Below, one piece after another: positions 35,847 through 43,837 of a stretch of DNA of 64,000 nucleotides. The DNA lies in the NCBI RefSeq assembly GCF_001028705.1, contig NZ_CP011770.1, positions 3,103,501 through 3,167,500 of the forward strand, written 5' to 3'. The notes beneath the pieces are model-generated. The model made no database searches, was not told the origin of the DNA, and saw nothing but the letters and a program-made list of their open reading frames with translations. The position numbers and the translations under genes are program-made. This DNA is from Croceicoccus naphthovorans. Lineage in GTDB: Bacteria > Pseudomonadota > Alphaproteobacteria > Sphingomonadales > Sphingomonadaceae. Position 1 is the stretch's first letter; each line of letters opens with the position of its first letter.

Positions 35847-37583
35847 TCAGGCGGCCTGTGCAGCGGGAGCGTCCTGCCAGGTCTCGGCGATGCGCTTCTC
35901 CAGCTCGTCCACGAAAATCTCGTGGTCGGCCGTGATCTCTTCGATGCGGGAGAGCAGGTAGTTGTAGCCGAACAGGGCCGGGATCGCGACCGCAAGGCCC
36001 GCCACCGTCGCCAGCAGCGCCGCCGCCATGCCCGGCGCGATCGCGCTGATATTGACCTCGCCCGCCATCGCAACGGAAGCGAAGGTGATCATCACGCCCA
36101 TCACCGTGCCCAGAAGGCCGATGAAGGGACCGCCCGAAATGGCGATGGTCAGCAGCACCAGGCGTGAATGGAGCTTCTGCCCCTCGCGCACCCGCCCTGC
36201 ATCGAGCGCCGAGCGGATCGCGGCCACGGAGTTGGCGCGCAGGGCAAAGCGCGACTGCGACGCGCGGCCTTCCTGCAGGCGTTCGGTCAGCTCGCGATTG
36301 CCGATCCGATAGAGGCGCGCCAGCGTCGAACCCTGCGCGCTGGGACCGGCATCGAAAGCCGGCAACCCGTTATGATCGCCCGCGCGGCGCGAGATCTGCC
36401 CATAAGCATCGAGGAACGCCTCGTTCGCCTGGCGTACCCGGCTGATCAGCAGGCCCTTGCTGATCATGATCGCAATGGCGATCGCCAGCATGAAGGCGCA
36501 GATGATGATCACCACCCAGGCGTCGAACATCAGCGAGCCGAACAACAGGCCCCAATAGCCATGGCCGCCGCCGGTCGAGACCTGCTCGGCGGTATCCGCC
36601 ATCAGCAGGCGCGCGCCCTGGCCTTCGGAGGCCGCGGCAAGCTGGAACGCCGCCACCGGCAGCGCGGCGCCCGCGACGCGCAGCTCGTCGATCTCACCGG
36701 CAAAGCCGAGGCCGAGCTGGGCCGGGCCGCTCGCAGCACCGAGCGCGCCGGGAATTTCCCCGGCGGGCTGTCCGCCGATGAACAGGCGCGTCGCCTGGCC
36801 GTCATTGACCAGCGCGACATGGGCATAGCTTCCCGTCTCCAGCGGCGAACCGGGCGAACGCTCGCCGTCCTGCTCGATGAAGAGCTGGCCGCCTTCGAGG
36901 ATCAGGCTCGCCGCGCCCGGAAGCGCAAAGAGCGTGCCATCACTCTCAGGCTTGACCCAGAAACTGACCGACAGCGGACCGCTGCCAAAGGCGGACGCAG
37001 GCAGCGTGACCGGCGCCGTGCCGTCCAGCAGCAGGCTGTTGCCGATCAGGCCGCCCGCGTTCCGAATTTCACCGCCCTGGGCATTGAGGCCATTGGCGGT
37101 GGCGTCCCGAGGGGCTCCCTCGTTGTCGAAGTGATAGACCGCACGGTAATCGGGACCGAAGGTGCCGGCCACGTCCTGGCCGGCCTCGGCCGCCTCATTG
37201 CCGTAATAGGCATAGATCGCCGCCGCCTGGCCGGGCTGGATGTTCTGCACATCGACCCAGACCAGCGCCTGTTCTTCTGCCGGGCTCCACTTCTCGATGT
37301 GGAAGGTAAGCGGCGTGCGGTCATCGCCCGCGACGAAGCGCAGGTCAGACCCGTCCGCCTTCACATCGGCGAAATTGAAATTGCCGGTATGCAGCCGCAC
37401 CAGCACCGGGGCGCGCATGACTTCGCCGGTGACGCCAGCAGCCTGCGTGTCGATATTGATGCGGGTGCGATAGGCGAACTCGCTATCCCACCAGGCCATG
37501 GCCGGCGAAGCGAACCCGACCGTCGCCGTAAGCGCCATCGCGCCTGCAACCACGGTCCTTTTGAAACGCGTGAAGAGTGACAT
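35847..37583 (-). CDS. DUF2341-LamG-like-ExbB (MotA/TolQ) fusion protein
   Basis: A 578-residue protein from the ATG at 37583. Signal peptide 1-30 (VGFASPAMA). DUF2341 at about 31-130 (WWDSEFAYRTRINID, DLRFVAGDDRTPLTFHIEKW, IYAYYGNEAA). A concanavalin-like laminin-G fold follows at about 145-310 (AVYHFDNEGAPRDATANGLN, LSVSFWVKP, GFAGEIDELRV). A membrane segment at about 350-375 leads to the MotA/TolQ/ExbB proton-channel domain (GPFIGLLGTVMGVMITF and AAALLATVAGLAVAIPALFG). The N-terminal half would be periplasmic and could bind glycan or the exoprotein. The start overlaps the fhaC stop region, with GGGGAATTC as ribosome site. Usual ExbB proteins lack such an extension. Confidence 0.9.
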   Translation of the reverse strand: MSLFTRFKRTVVAGAMALTATVGFASPAMAWWDSEFAYRTRINIDTQAAGVTGEVMRAPVLVRLHTGNFNFADVKADGSDLRFVAGDDRTPLTFHIEKWSPAEEQALVWVDVQNIQPGQAAAIYAYYGNEAAEAGQDVAGTFGPDYRAVYHFDNEGAPRDATANGLNAQGGEIRNAGGLIGNSLLLDGTAPVTLPASAFGSGPLSVSFWVKPESDGTLFALPGAASLILEGGQLFIEQDGERSPGSPLETGSYAHVALVNDGQATRLFIGGQPAGEIPGALGAASGPAQLGLGFAGEIDELRVAGAALPVAAFQLAAASEGQGARLLMADTAEQVSTGGGHGYWGLLFGSLMFDAWVVIIICAFMLAIAIAIMISKGLLISRVRQANEAFLDAYGQISRRAGDHNGLPAFDAGPSAQGSTLARLYRIGNRELTERLQEGRASQSRFALRANSVAAIRSALDAGRVREGQKLHSRLVLLTIAISGGPFIGLLGTVMGVMITFASVAMAGEVNISAIAPGMAAALLATVAGLAVAIPALFGYNYLLSRIEEITADHEIFVDELEKRIAETWQDAPAAQAA

Positions 37584-37584
37584 T

Positions 37585-39171
37585 TTAGAATTCCCCCCAG
37601 ATGCGGAAACGGGTGAAGATTTCGCCGGACTCGCTCTCGGAGCCGGACACGAGCGGGACGCCGACATCGACGGCGCCGTTGAAGTAGCGGAAGAGCTTGA
37701 TGCGCCCGCCGAGGCCGACGCTCGACAGGCCGAAGTCATCGTCCTGACCGCTCAGCGGATCGTGGATGCCGCCAAGGCCGGAATCCCAGAAAGCATGCAG
37801 GCGCAGCTCGTCGATCGGACCGCCAAGGAGCGGGCCGAAATCCGGCGAGCGCAGCTCGGTCTGGATAGCGAAGCCATAGTCGGCGATATGCTCGGTCTCG
37901 TAATAGCCGCGCACCGACGACATGCCGCCGAGCGAGAAGCCTTCGTTCGAGATCAGCGGATCGGGCGACCACTGGCCGGTCACGGCCGAGTGGAACTGCA
38001 AGCCCGCCATCACATCTTCAGTGTGGCTGGCGTCGAGCTTGATGGTGAAGAAGCTCGGCCGCGCATTGTAGCGCTTGTCGTCGAAACGCCGCCAGCCATC
38101 GCCAAGTCCGCGGATGCCGAACACGGTCGAAAGCGTGATATCGCTGCGCCTGCGGTCCGTGGTCCAGTCGCCGCGCCAGCTCGCCATGATCGGGAAATAT
38201 TCGATCGGCGCCGAAGCCCGGTCGGAGCCGAGGAGCACGTCCTCCTCGAAATCCTTCCAGTCCATGCCGAGCGTCAGCGAATGATAGAAGCCGTCGCTCG
38301 ATCCGAGCGAACGGATCAGGCGCACACCGGCCATATTGCCGCGGCCGATGACATTGGTGCCGCCGACGACCGCGATATCGCTGTCCGAATGGACGCCATA
38401 GAGCAGGAGCTGCGTGCCCGTGCCGAGGCGCATCAGATAATTGCCGGAGATCACCGTGCCGTCGTCGGTGCGTTCGGGCGCGGTCTGCGCCGAGATCGAC
38501 AGGCTGTCGCCGCGCCCCCACATATTGTCATAGCGCAGCGTGCCTGCGACGCGCAGGTCGGTCGTTGCGGCTGAGTTGAAGTTGTTGATCTCGGCCGACG
38601 CATGGAAGGGCGAGCTTTCCTCGACCGTCAGCACCACATCGAGCGTGCCGGGCGCCTCGCCCGCACGCAGTTCCGGTGTCACACGCCGGCTCGGGTTCTG
38701 GTTGAGCGCCACCACGTCGCGCTGGAACTCGGGCAGGTTCGGCGTCGTCCCCGGCGTCAGTGAGGGCGCCTCGGCGCGAACCGCCTCGGGATCGCGCGCG
38801 CCTTCGACCAGCACCTGGCCGATCGTCTGCGGCTGCACCGCGAGCTGGAGAATGCCCCCATCCACCGACTGTTCGGGAATGAACACCGAGACCGCGATAT
38901 AGCCGGCGTCTTCGAACGCTTGCTGCAACGCAGCACGCGCCGCCTCGACATCCGCCTCTGTTTTGTCCGGCCCCATATAGGGGTAGATCGCTCGCTCGAC
39001 CGCATCGGGCGGCAGCACGTCATTGCCCTTCACCTGAAAGGCGCGAATGTCGAACGTCACCGCCGGCTCGGCCGCTTCCTGGGCAAATGTCGGCGTCGCC
39101 GCAAAGCCCAGCGCCGCAGCGATCACCACGGCGCTTGGCCCACGTCGCCATTGTGCCTTGTCGAACCTCAA
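37585..39171 (-). CDS. FhaC/ShlB-type two-partner secretion transporter (TpsB)
   Basis: About 528 residues if translation starts at the TTG at 39171, preceded by AGGGGGTGAAGG and giving a normal signal peptide (MRFDKAQWRRGPSAVVIAAA...ATPTFAQ). The frame is open to an ATG at 39267, but those codons cover a perfect hairpin, so I think they are untranslated. POTRA domain at about 45-115 (FQVKGNDVLPPDAVERAIYP, AGYIAVSVFIPEQ), a second POTRA-like part, then a 16-stranded-type barrel (FHASAEINNFNSAATTDLRV, SLGGMSSVRGYYETEHIADY with the RGY motif of loop 6) and C-terminal Phe in FRIWGEF. It would export the 4131-residue exoprotein. Confidence 0.93.
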   Translation of the reverse strand: MRFDKAQWRRGPSAVVIAAALGFAATPTFAQEAAEPAVTFDIRAFQVKGNDVLPPDAVERAIYPYMGPDKTEADVEAARAALQQAFEDAGYIAVSVFIPEQSVDGGILQLAVQPQTIGQVLVEGARDPEAVRAEAPSLTPGTTPNLPEFQRDVVALNQNPSRRVTPELRAGEAPGTLDVVLTVEESSPFHASAEINNFNSAATTDLRVAGTLRYDNMWGRGDSLSISAQTAPERTDDGTVISGNYLMRLGTGTQLLLYGVHSDSDIAVVGGTNVIGRGNMAGVRLIRSLGSSDGFYHSLTLGMDWKDFEEDVLLGSDRASAPIEYFPIMASWRGDWTTDRRRSDITLSTVFGIRGLGDGWRRFDDKRYNARPSFFTIKLDASHTEDVMAGLQFHSAVTGQWSPDPLISNEGFSLGGMSSVRGYYETEHIADYGFAIQTELRSPDFGPLLGGPIDELRLHAFWDSGLGGIHDPLSGQDDDFGLSSVGLGGRIKLFRYFNGAVDVGVPLVSGSESESGEIFTRFRIWGEF

Positions 39172-39382
39172 AACCTTCACCCCCTGCCGAATGCGCCGTC
39201 GCGGCGAGGCCGGACGGCGATTGGTCAATATTGTCGCAATGCCGACGCGCATTGCATCATGCTGCAATGCAGCGCCGACTGCGGGAGGCTCTTAGGGAGA
39301 AGAAGTGAGAGTCCTCAAGGACAAATACCATCCATTCGGCGTTTCGTCTCATTGAGTCCGGATACTATGTAAGTTGTGTTAC

Positions 39383-39397
39383 AGATCTATATGATCT
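39383..39397. promoter_or_regulatory. Operator-like palindrome upstream of fhaC
   Basis: AGATC (39383-39387) and GATCT (39393-39397) around TATAT, about 210 bases before the preferred fhaC start. A candidate binding site for the neighbouring AraC-type regulator or another dimeric factor; based on symmetry only. Confidence 0.35.
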
Positions 39398-39522
39398 AGC
39401 ATTCGACAGGAAAGTGATTCTAACCACGTTGCATAGAATTTATGATTGTAATAATCCCGATATTTACTTCGCACAGCAAAATGTTCGCCCCGTTATATGA
39501 CGAGGACGTTCTTGATAGTGCA

Positions 39523-39543
39523 ACCCTTTCGGTTCGAAAGGGT
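39523..39543 (-). terminator. Hairpin after the AraC-type regulator gene
   Basis: ACCCTTTC (39523-39530) and GAAAGGGT (39536-39543), a perfect 8-bp stem with loop GGTTC, starting four bases after the regulator's stop at 39547. No T-tract on the minus strand. Likely a terminator separating the regulator from the TPS operon. Confidence 0.55.
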
Positions 39544-39546
39544 GGG

Positions 39547-40503
39547 TTATTCGCGCACTGTGCTAAAGGCTCTTGCGCGGGTCTGCGTCGGCGTTTCTCC
39601 AAAGCGACGTCGATAGGCCTTGCTCATCATCCCCGACGCCCCAAAGCCGGCGGCGAGGGCGAGTTGTTGAACCGATCGGCTTTCGGTCATGCTTCCGAGG
39701 CTAGAGCGAACCCATTCGAGACGGATTTGCTGAATGAGCTGGGTCGCGGTGACGCCAAGGCAGGTTCTGAAGTTCCGGCGCAGGGTGCCGGCGGTCACGC
39801 CTGCGGCCTGCGCCAGTTCGTGAATCGCCCAGTTATGCCGAGGATTGGCACGGATCTGCTCGACGGCCCGCTCAACCGAGCGAGCAATCGGAAACAGTGT
39901 CTCAGCCGCCGGGTCGCTCCAGAGCACCGCCGCAAGACCTTCGAGCGTGCTCCGTTCCAAATCAACATCATCCTGGCTCGGATGACCGGTCGCTCCCGGC
40001 GCGGTGGCGCGAGACAACATCACACCCAAGTGCTCGATCGACCAGCCGAACATGTGGTCGATGGCCGCGAGACGACGCGGTTTGCCGGACGCTCGCGACG
40101 CTTGCGCCTGAATAGCAGCGCGCGGAATATGCAGGAAGAGAGCGCTCGAACCGGCCGTGCAAACGACGGTATTTCGATTGCTCGCCGCCAGCAACAAGGC
40201 CGAGCCAGCGCCGAACCCCAATGTATCGGCCTTGCTTACCGCGACGACCGTTCCCGTGATCGGCAGGACGATGTGAACAGTCGTTTCGGAGGCCGAAAGC
40301 GAGACGGCGCGCTGGCGCGGAAAGGTGCGATAGTCGAAGTCCAGCGGTCCCAGTTTGAAGCGTTGGCGCAGGATCGCCGGGCCCACAGCGTCGCGCGCGG
40401 ACATCGCCGGTTGCTCGGCGATGTCCGCGCTCGGGGAAGGCAAGGCGACTGCCCTGCTTTGCGCATCATGCGTGTCCAGTTTGAATGCCAGGTTCGGTTT
40501 CAT
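39547..40503 (-). CDS. AraC-family transcriptional regulator
   Basis: A 318-residue protein from the ATG at 40503 (MKPNLAFKLDTHDAQSRAVA); starts at 40509 or 40530 are possible. The C-terminal 100 residues hold the double helix-turn-helix: NWAIHELAQAAGVTAGTLRR, then CLGVTATQLIQQIRLEWVRS, then SVQQLALAAGFGASGMMSKA followed by YRRRFGETPTQTRARA. The N-terminal part is a cupin-like sensor (VHIVLPITGTVVAV). It lies between the TPS operon, which it faces in the same direction, and the divergent tonB-stn-sigma-fecR operon, so it may control either or both. Confidence 0.92.
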   Translation of the reverse strand: MKPNLAFKLDTHDAQSRAVALPSPSADIAEQPAMSARDAVGPAILRQRFKLGPLDFDYRTFPRQRAVSLSASETTVHIVLPITGTVVAVSKADTLGFGAGSALLLAASNRNTVVCTAGSSALFLHIPRAAIQAQASRASGKPRRLAAIDHMFGWSIEHLGVMLSRATAPGATGHPSQDDVDLERSTLEGLAAVLWSDPAAETLFPIARSVERAVEQIRANPRHNWAIHELAQAAGVTAGTLRRNFRTCLGVTATQLIQQIRLEWVRSSLGSMTESRSVQQLALAAGFGASGMMSKAYRRRFGETPTQTRARAFSTVRE

Positions 40504-40687
40504 GGTCATGGTCCTCGACTGGAAGACCAATCTCGCGAAATCGAACGAAAGACTTTTTTCGCTGCCAGCGATTTTCCTGCAATGGCCCTGCTACCGCACC
40601 AGCAGACCCGTGAAGCTTGTCACAAAGTCGCGACAAACCCTCCCTACGGGCTGGACCGTTAAGTGACAGATGGGTGACGCGGGCTAT

Positions 40688-41344
40688 ATGAGTCGAGATC
40701 TCTCGACACGGCTGATAGGCGGATTTCTTTCGCTTTCGCTGCATGCTGCGGCGGGCTTTGCGTTGCTCTGGGCGTGGAACCAGGGCGTCCCCGCGCGCGA
40801 CCGTTCCGTCGGCGACGAGGGGACGGTGCTTGTTGTCGACCTGGTTCCGCTGGACCGCGAGGACGGGCCTGCACGGGACGACCACGCGGAGGATGGCGAC
40901 GCGTTCGACAACCGCCCTGAAGCGCCGCCGCCGGAGGCACACGGCGAGGCAGACAACGTCGAAGCCCTGCCGCACCCCGCCGGACCTGAGTCCAATGCCG
41001 CGCACGCCAATGCCGAAGCGCAGGATGACGCGAGTGAAATGGCCGATTTGCCGAGCGCAGACGTCCTTGCCTACCGGCGAAGGCTGGAAAGCCACCTGGC
41101 GCGCTATCGCATCTACCCAGCCGCCGCGCAGGATGCGGGCCGCGAGGGCGTTGTCTTGCTGCATTTCATCATGTCCCAAGACGGCAAGGTGCTTCAAGCC
41201 TGGGTCGGAGAAAGTTCGGGCACTTCGGACATTGACCGCGAAGCGGTAGCGGCCGTCATGCGCGCGCAGCCGCTTCCTGCGTTTCCCCAGGGTTGGCCCG
41301 GTCAACTGAGTGTCGTCCTCCCCGTCACCTTCAGGCTCGGATGA
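40688..41344 (+). CDS. tonB: Energy transducer TonB
   Basis: A 218-residue protein from the ATG at 40688 (MSRDLSTRLIGGFLSLSLHA); an ATG at 40670 in frame is the alternative, neither having a strong ribosome site. N-terminal membrane anchor (GGFLSLSLHAAAGFALLWAW), then an acidic, Pro-containing periplasmic linker, then a classical TonB C-terminal domain: YRRRLESHLARYRIYP, GVVLLHFIMSQDGKVLQAWV, and VSSGTSDIDREAV-like helix before PLPAFP. This is a more canonical TonB than the one in the TPS operon. First gene of a rightward operon, overlapping the next by ATGA (41341-41344). Confidence 0.9.
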   Translation: MSRDLSTRLIGGFLSLSLHAAAGFALLWAWNQGVPARDRSVGDEGTVLVVDLVPLDREDGPARDDHAEDGDAFDNRPEAPPPEAHGEADNVEALPHPAGPESNAAHANAEAQDDASEMADLPSADVLAYRRRLESHLARYRIYPAAAQDAGREGVVLLHFIMSQDGKVLQAWVGESSGTSDIDREAVAAVMRAQPLPAFPQGWPGQLSVVLPVTFRLG

Positions 41345-42129
41345 GAGCGGTTGCACAAAATTGGGTCAAGGTTGTGCGACGATACGGATTGCCGGTTCTG
41401 GTCGCCGCAGTATCGAGCATCGCTTTGCTGGCAGCGGCCACGCCGCTCGCCGCGCAGAGCACGACTGCGATGGAGGAGCATCGCTACGACATCCCCGCCC
41501 AGCCGGTCGCGCAGGCAATCGCCGAATTTGCAACAGTGAGCGGGGTCAGCATCATCTATCGCCAGAGCCTTGCTGGCGATCGGCAGTCGACACCGCTTAG
41601 CGGCGTCTATGCGGCGCCTGCCGCGCTCCGGCGTCTGCTTGAAGGAACGGGCCTCTCTGCTCGCTTCACCGGACCTAGCTCGGCGATCATCTTCATCGAA
41701 GGCCAACCGCCGCCAACCGATCGTTCCAAAAGCGGCGCTGCTGCCGGCCTTGGCCAGCTTCACCTTGACATGGCAGAAGTGCGGGCGCCGCGCAGGGTCG
41801 GGAGACCCGACCCTAGCGCCTTTAATCACTATGCCCGGCGCGTGCAGGCGGAGATCTTCGACCGATTGAAACGGGACGGCGCCTATGAGGGGCGAAGCTT
41901 CAGGATCGAGATCGCCGTTACCGTCGACCCCACGGGACGGATATCCGAGGTCGGGCTACTGCGCGCAAGCGCCGAGCCGGAATGGGATGCACGCGTGCGC
42001 GGCGTCCTGACGGGTATGCGGCTCAGCAGCCCGCCACCAGAGGGCTTCACCCGCTCCATGCGCTTCGAGGTCGAGACGGATCGTCTGGCCAAGGGTGCGG
42101 CGGTCCAGGGCAGGAGGCGGCGGCGATGA
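41341..42129 (+). CDS. Exported STN-domain protein fused to a TonB C-terminal-like domain
   Basis: A 262-residue protein from the ATG at 41341. Signal peptide ends near ATPLAAQS. The STN (secretin/TonB short N-terminal) domain spans about 45-120: HRYDIPAQPVAQAIAEFATV, GVSIIYRQSLAG, GVYAAPAALRRLLEGTGL. A linker leads to a TonB-like C-terminal domain (IEIAVTVDPTGRISEVGLLR, VLTGMRLSSPPPEGF). STN domains normally sit at the N-terminus of TonB-dependent transducers and pass a signal to an anti-sigma factor. Here the domain is on a soluble periplasmic protein, directly followed by sigma and FecR genes. It overlaps both neighbours by four bases. Confidence 0.88.
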   Translation: MRAVAQNWVKVVRRYGLPVLVAAVSSIALLAAATPLAAQSTTAMEEHRYDIPAQPVAQAIAEFATVSGVSIIYRQSLAGDRQSTPLSGVYAAPAALRRLLEGTGLSARFTGPSSAIIFIEGQPPPTDRSKSGAAAGLGQLHLDMAEVRAPRRVGRPDPSAFNHYARRVQAEIFDRLKRDGAYEGRSFRIEIAVTVDPTGRISEVGLLRASAEPEWDARVRGVLTGMRLSSPPPEGFTRSMRFEVETDRLAKGAAVQGRRRRR

Positions 42130-42668
42130 ACGCGACGCGGGCCGGCCTGAAGACATCGCTTGCGGCACGCTACACTCAGCTTCGCGATCGTCTCGCGGCC
42201 AAGCTCGGTTCGCAGGATCTCGCCGGCGAGGCGCTGCACGAAACCTGGATCAAATTCAGCGAGCTGACTGACGATACGCCGGTCAAGGACCCGGACGCCT
42301 ATATCTATCGCGCCGCTGTCAACATGGCCGCAACGATGGCATCGAAGCAGCGCCGCGTGCTTGGAAGCCAAGATATCGAGGACATTCTTGCGATCGCCGA
42401 CGAGGCTCCCGGCCCGGAGCGGATCGCGATCGCTCGCAGCGAACTTGCCCATGTGTGGCACGTGCTGGGCGACCTGACGCGGCGCCAGCGCCATGTTTTC
42501 ATCGAGAGCTTCACCGGCACCATGACCCATGACGAACTGGCAGAGCATTATGGCGTAAGCGTCCGGCTGATCCAGATGGATCTGCGGAACGCCATTTTGC
42601 ACTGCGCACGCCGCACCAGACGAAAAAACCCTTTCGCTGAGCGGGCCGCTCGCGTGTCTACCCGATAG
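42126..42668 (+). CDS. ECF (FecI-like) RNA polymerase sigma factor
   Basis: A 180-residue protein from the ATG at 42126, overlapping the previous gene by ATGA. Region 2 is visible in DLAGEALHETWIKFSELTDD followed by DPDAYIYRAAVNMA; region 4 in LTRRQRHVFIESFTGTMTHD and ELAEHYGVSVRLIQMDLRNA. This is the FecI group pattern. It is followed by a FecR-type anti-sigma gene and preceded by an STN protein, so it should respond to a cell-surface signal and may direct transcription of the exoprotein locus. Confidence 0.9.
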   Translation: MNATRAGLKTSLAARYTQLRDRLAAKLGSQDLAGEALHETWIKFSELTDDTPVKDPDAYIYRAAVNMAATMASKQRRVLGSQDIEDILAIADEAPGPERIAIARSELAHVWHVLGDLTRRQRHVFIESFTGTMTHDELAEHYGVSVRLIQMDLRNAILHCARRTRRKNPFAERAARVSTR

Positions 42669-42730
42669 GAGGAACAGGATTTGAGGCTGCTAGCCCAGCG
42701 ATGGACGCGCCAACCGGATATCAACGGCCG

Positions 42731-43681
42731 ATGACGAATCGAGATATGCGTGACGATGACGCCAATGGTCTGCTCGTCGAGGCGGCGGACTGGGTGGTCT
42801 GCCTGACCTCGGGCGCTGCGACCGACGATGATGCGGCGCGCCTCGCCGCCTGGCGTGCGAGGAGTCCGGCGCATGAAGCTGCGTTTCGGGAGGTTGCCGG
42901 AGTGCGCAGCTATGCGGTCGTCGCGAAACACAATAAGAAACCGCCGATGGTCAGCCGCCGCGCCGTGCTGGCTGGTGGCACTACTGCCGCTCTTGCGGTC
43001 ATGACGGTCGGCATTGCCAGGCCTCCGCTGGGGCTTTGGCCCTCCTTTGCCGAACTCACCGCCGATCATCGTACCGCAATCGGCGAGCGCTATGCCTTAA
43101 CCCCGGTGAGCGGCGTCAAGGTCGAGATGAACTCACGCACCGCGCTGTCGTTGATCGGCGGCGGCACCGAAGGATCACAGGGCATCAGCCTTGTCACCGG
43201 CGAAGCGTTCGTCACGGCCGAGCCGCTTGCCGCGGCCTTCCGGGTCGAGGCCGGAGCCGTGAACGCATCGACGCGCGGGGCGCAGTTCAATGTGCAGCGG
43301 CTCGACGGAGGCGTGCGCGTCGCCTGCGTTTCCGGCAGCGTGGAATGCAACGGCGGCGACCGGCCGATCTGGCTTCGCTCCAATGAACAGGTCTTCGTCG
43401 CCTCGAACGGAGCAACACGGCGAAGTGTGGTCGACGGGGAGAAGGTGACAGCCTGGCGGCGCGGCCTTCTGATCTTCGAAGGCGCACCGCTCTCCCAGGT
43501 GGTTGATCAGATCAACCTTTACCGTTCTGGCAAGATCGTGCTGGCTAACACCGCATTGGGCGGACTGGAGGTCAATGCCATCTTTCATACCAGCCGCATC
43601 GAAGAAGCCGTGCCGCAGATCGAGCAATTGCTGAATCTACACGCGCGCCATCTCGCCGGCGGCGTGGTGGTGATGAGCTGA
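42731..43681 (+). CDS. FecR-family sigma regulator
   Basis: About 316 residues from the ATG at 42731 (MTNRDMRDDDANGLLVEAAD); an ATG at 42701 gives ten more. The N-terminal cytoplasmic DUF4880 part has AADWVVCLTSG and ARLAAWRARSPAHEAAF. A membrane-crossing segment follows (AVLAGGTTAALAVMTVGIAR), then the periplasmic FecR domain (GERYALTPVSGVKVEMNSRT, GEAFVTAEPL, FNVQRLDGGVRVACVSGSVE) and a C-terminal STN-like part. A 17-codon frame from a TTG at 42681 with AGGAGG before it ends in TGA overlapping the ATG at 42731, which could couple translation. It would transmit a periplasmic signal to the sigma factor. Confidence 0.9.
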   Translation: MTNRDMRDDDANGLLVEAADWVVCLTSGAATDDDAARLAAWRARSPAHEAAFREVAGVRSYAVVAKHNKKPPMVSRRAVLAGGTTAALAVMTVGIARPPLGLWPSFAELTADHRTAIGERYALTPVSGVKVEMNSRTALSLIGGGTEGSQGISLVTGEAFVTAEPLAAAFRVEAGAVNASTRGAQFNVQRLDGGVRVACVSGSVECNGGDRPIWLRSNEQVFVASNGATRRSVVDGEKVTAWRRGLLIFEGAPLSQVVDQINLYRSGKIVLANTALGGLEVNAIFHTSRIEEAVPQIEQLLNLHARHLAGGVVVMS

Positions 43682-43837
43682 CCGGACGAATTATTGCATT
43701 TCAATGACAATTTTCGTTTCGTTCGGGACACGCAACGACGGTCTTCCAGTCAGGAGGAAGCATAAAGGAAGCGGCAGAACTGGCTCGAACGGGTGCCGGT
43801 CCTCAACGTCCGCTCTTCCTCCGATAGGAGGTTGGCC

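Larger units (their letters stand above)
39172..39546 (-). promoter_or_regulatory. Leader and promoter region of the TPS operon
   Basis: 375 bases between the AraC-type gene and fhaC, clearly more AT-rich than the surroundings. From the fhaC side it holds a perfect hairpin GCATTGCA-tcatgc-TGCAATGC (39249-39270), a 15-base palindrome AGATC-tatat-GATCT (39383-39397) and the hairpin after the AraC-type gene (39523-39543). The first could regulate translation in the 5' leader and the second is operator-like. Promoter boxes cannot be placed confidently. Confidence 0.5.
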
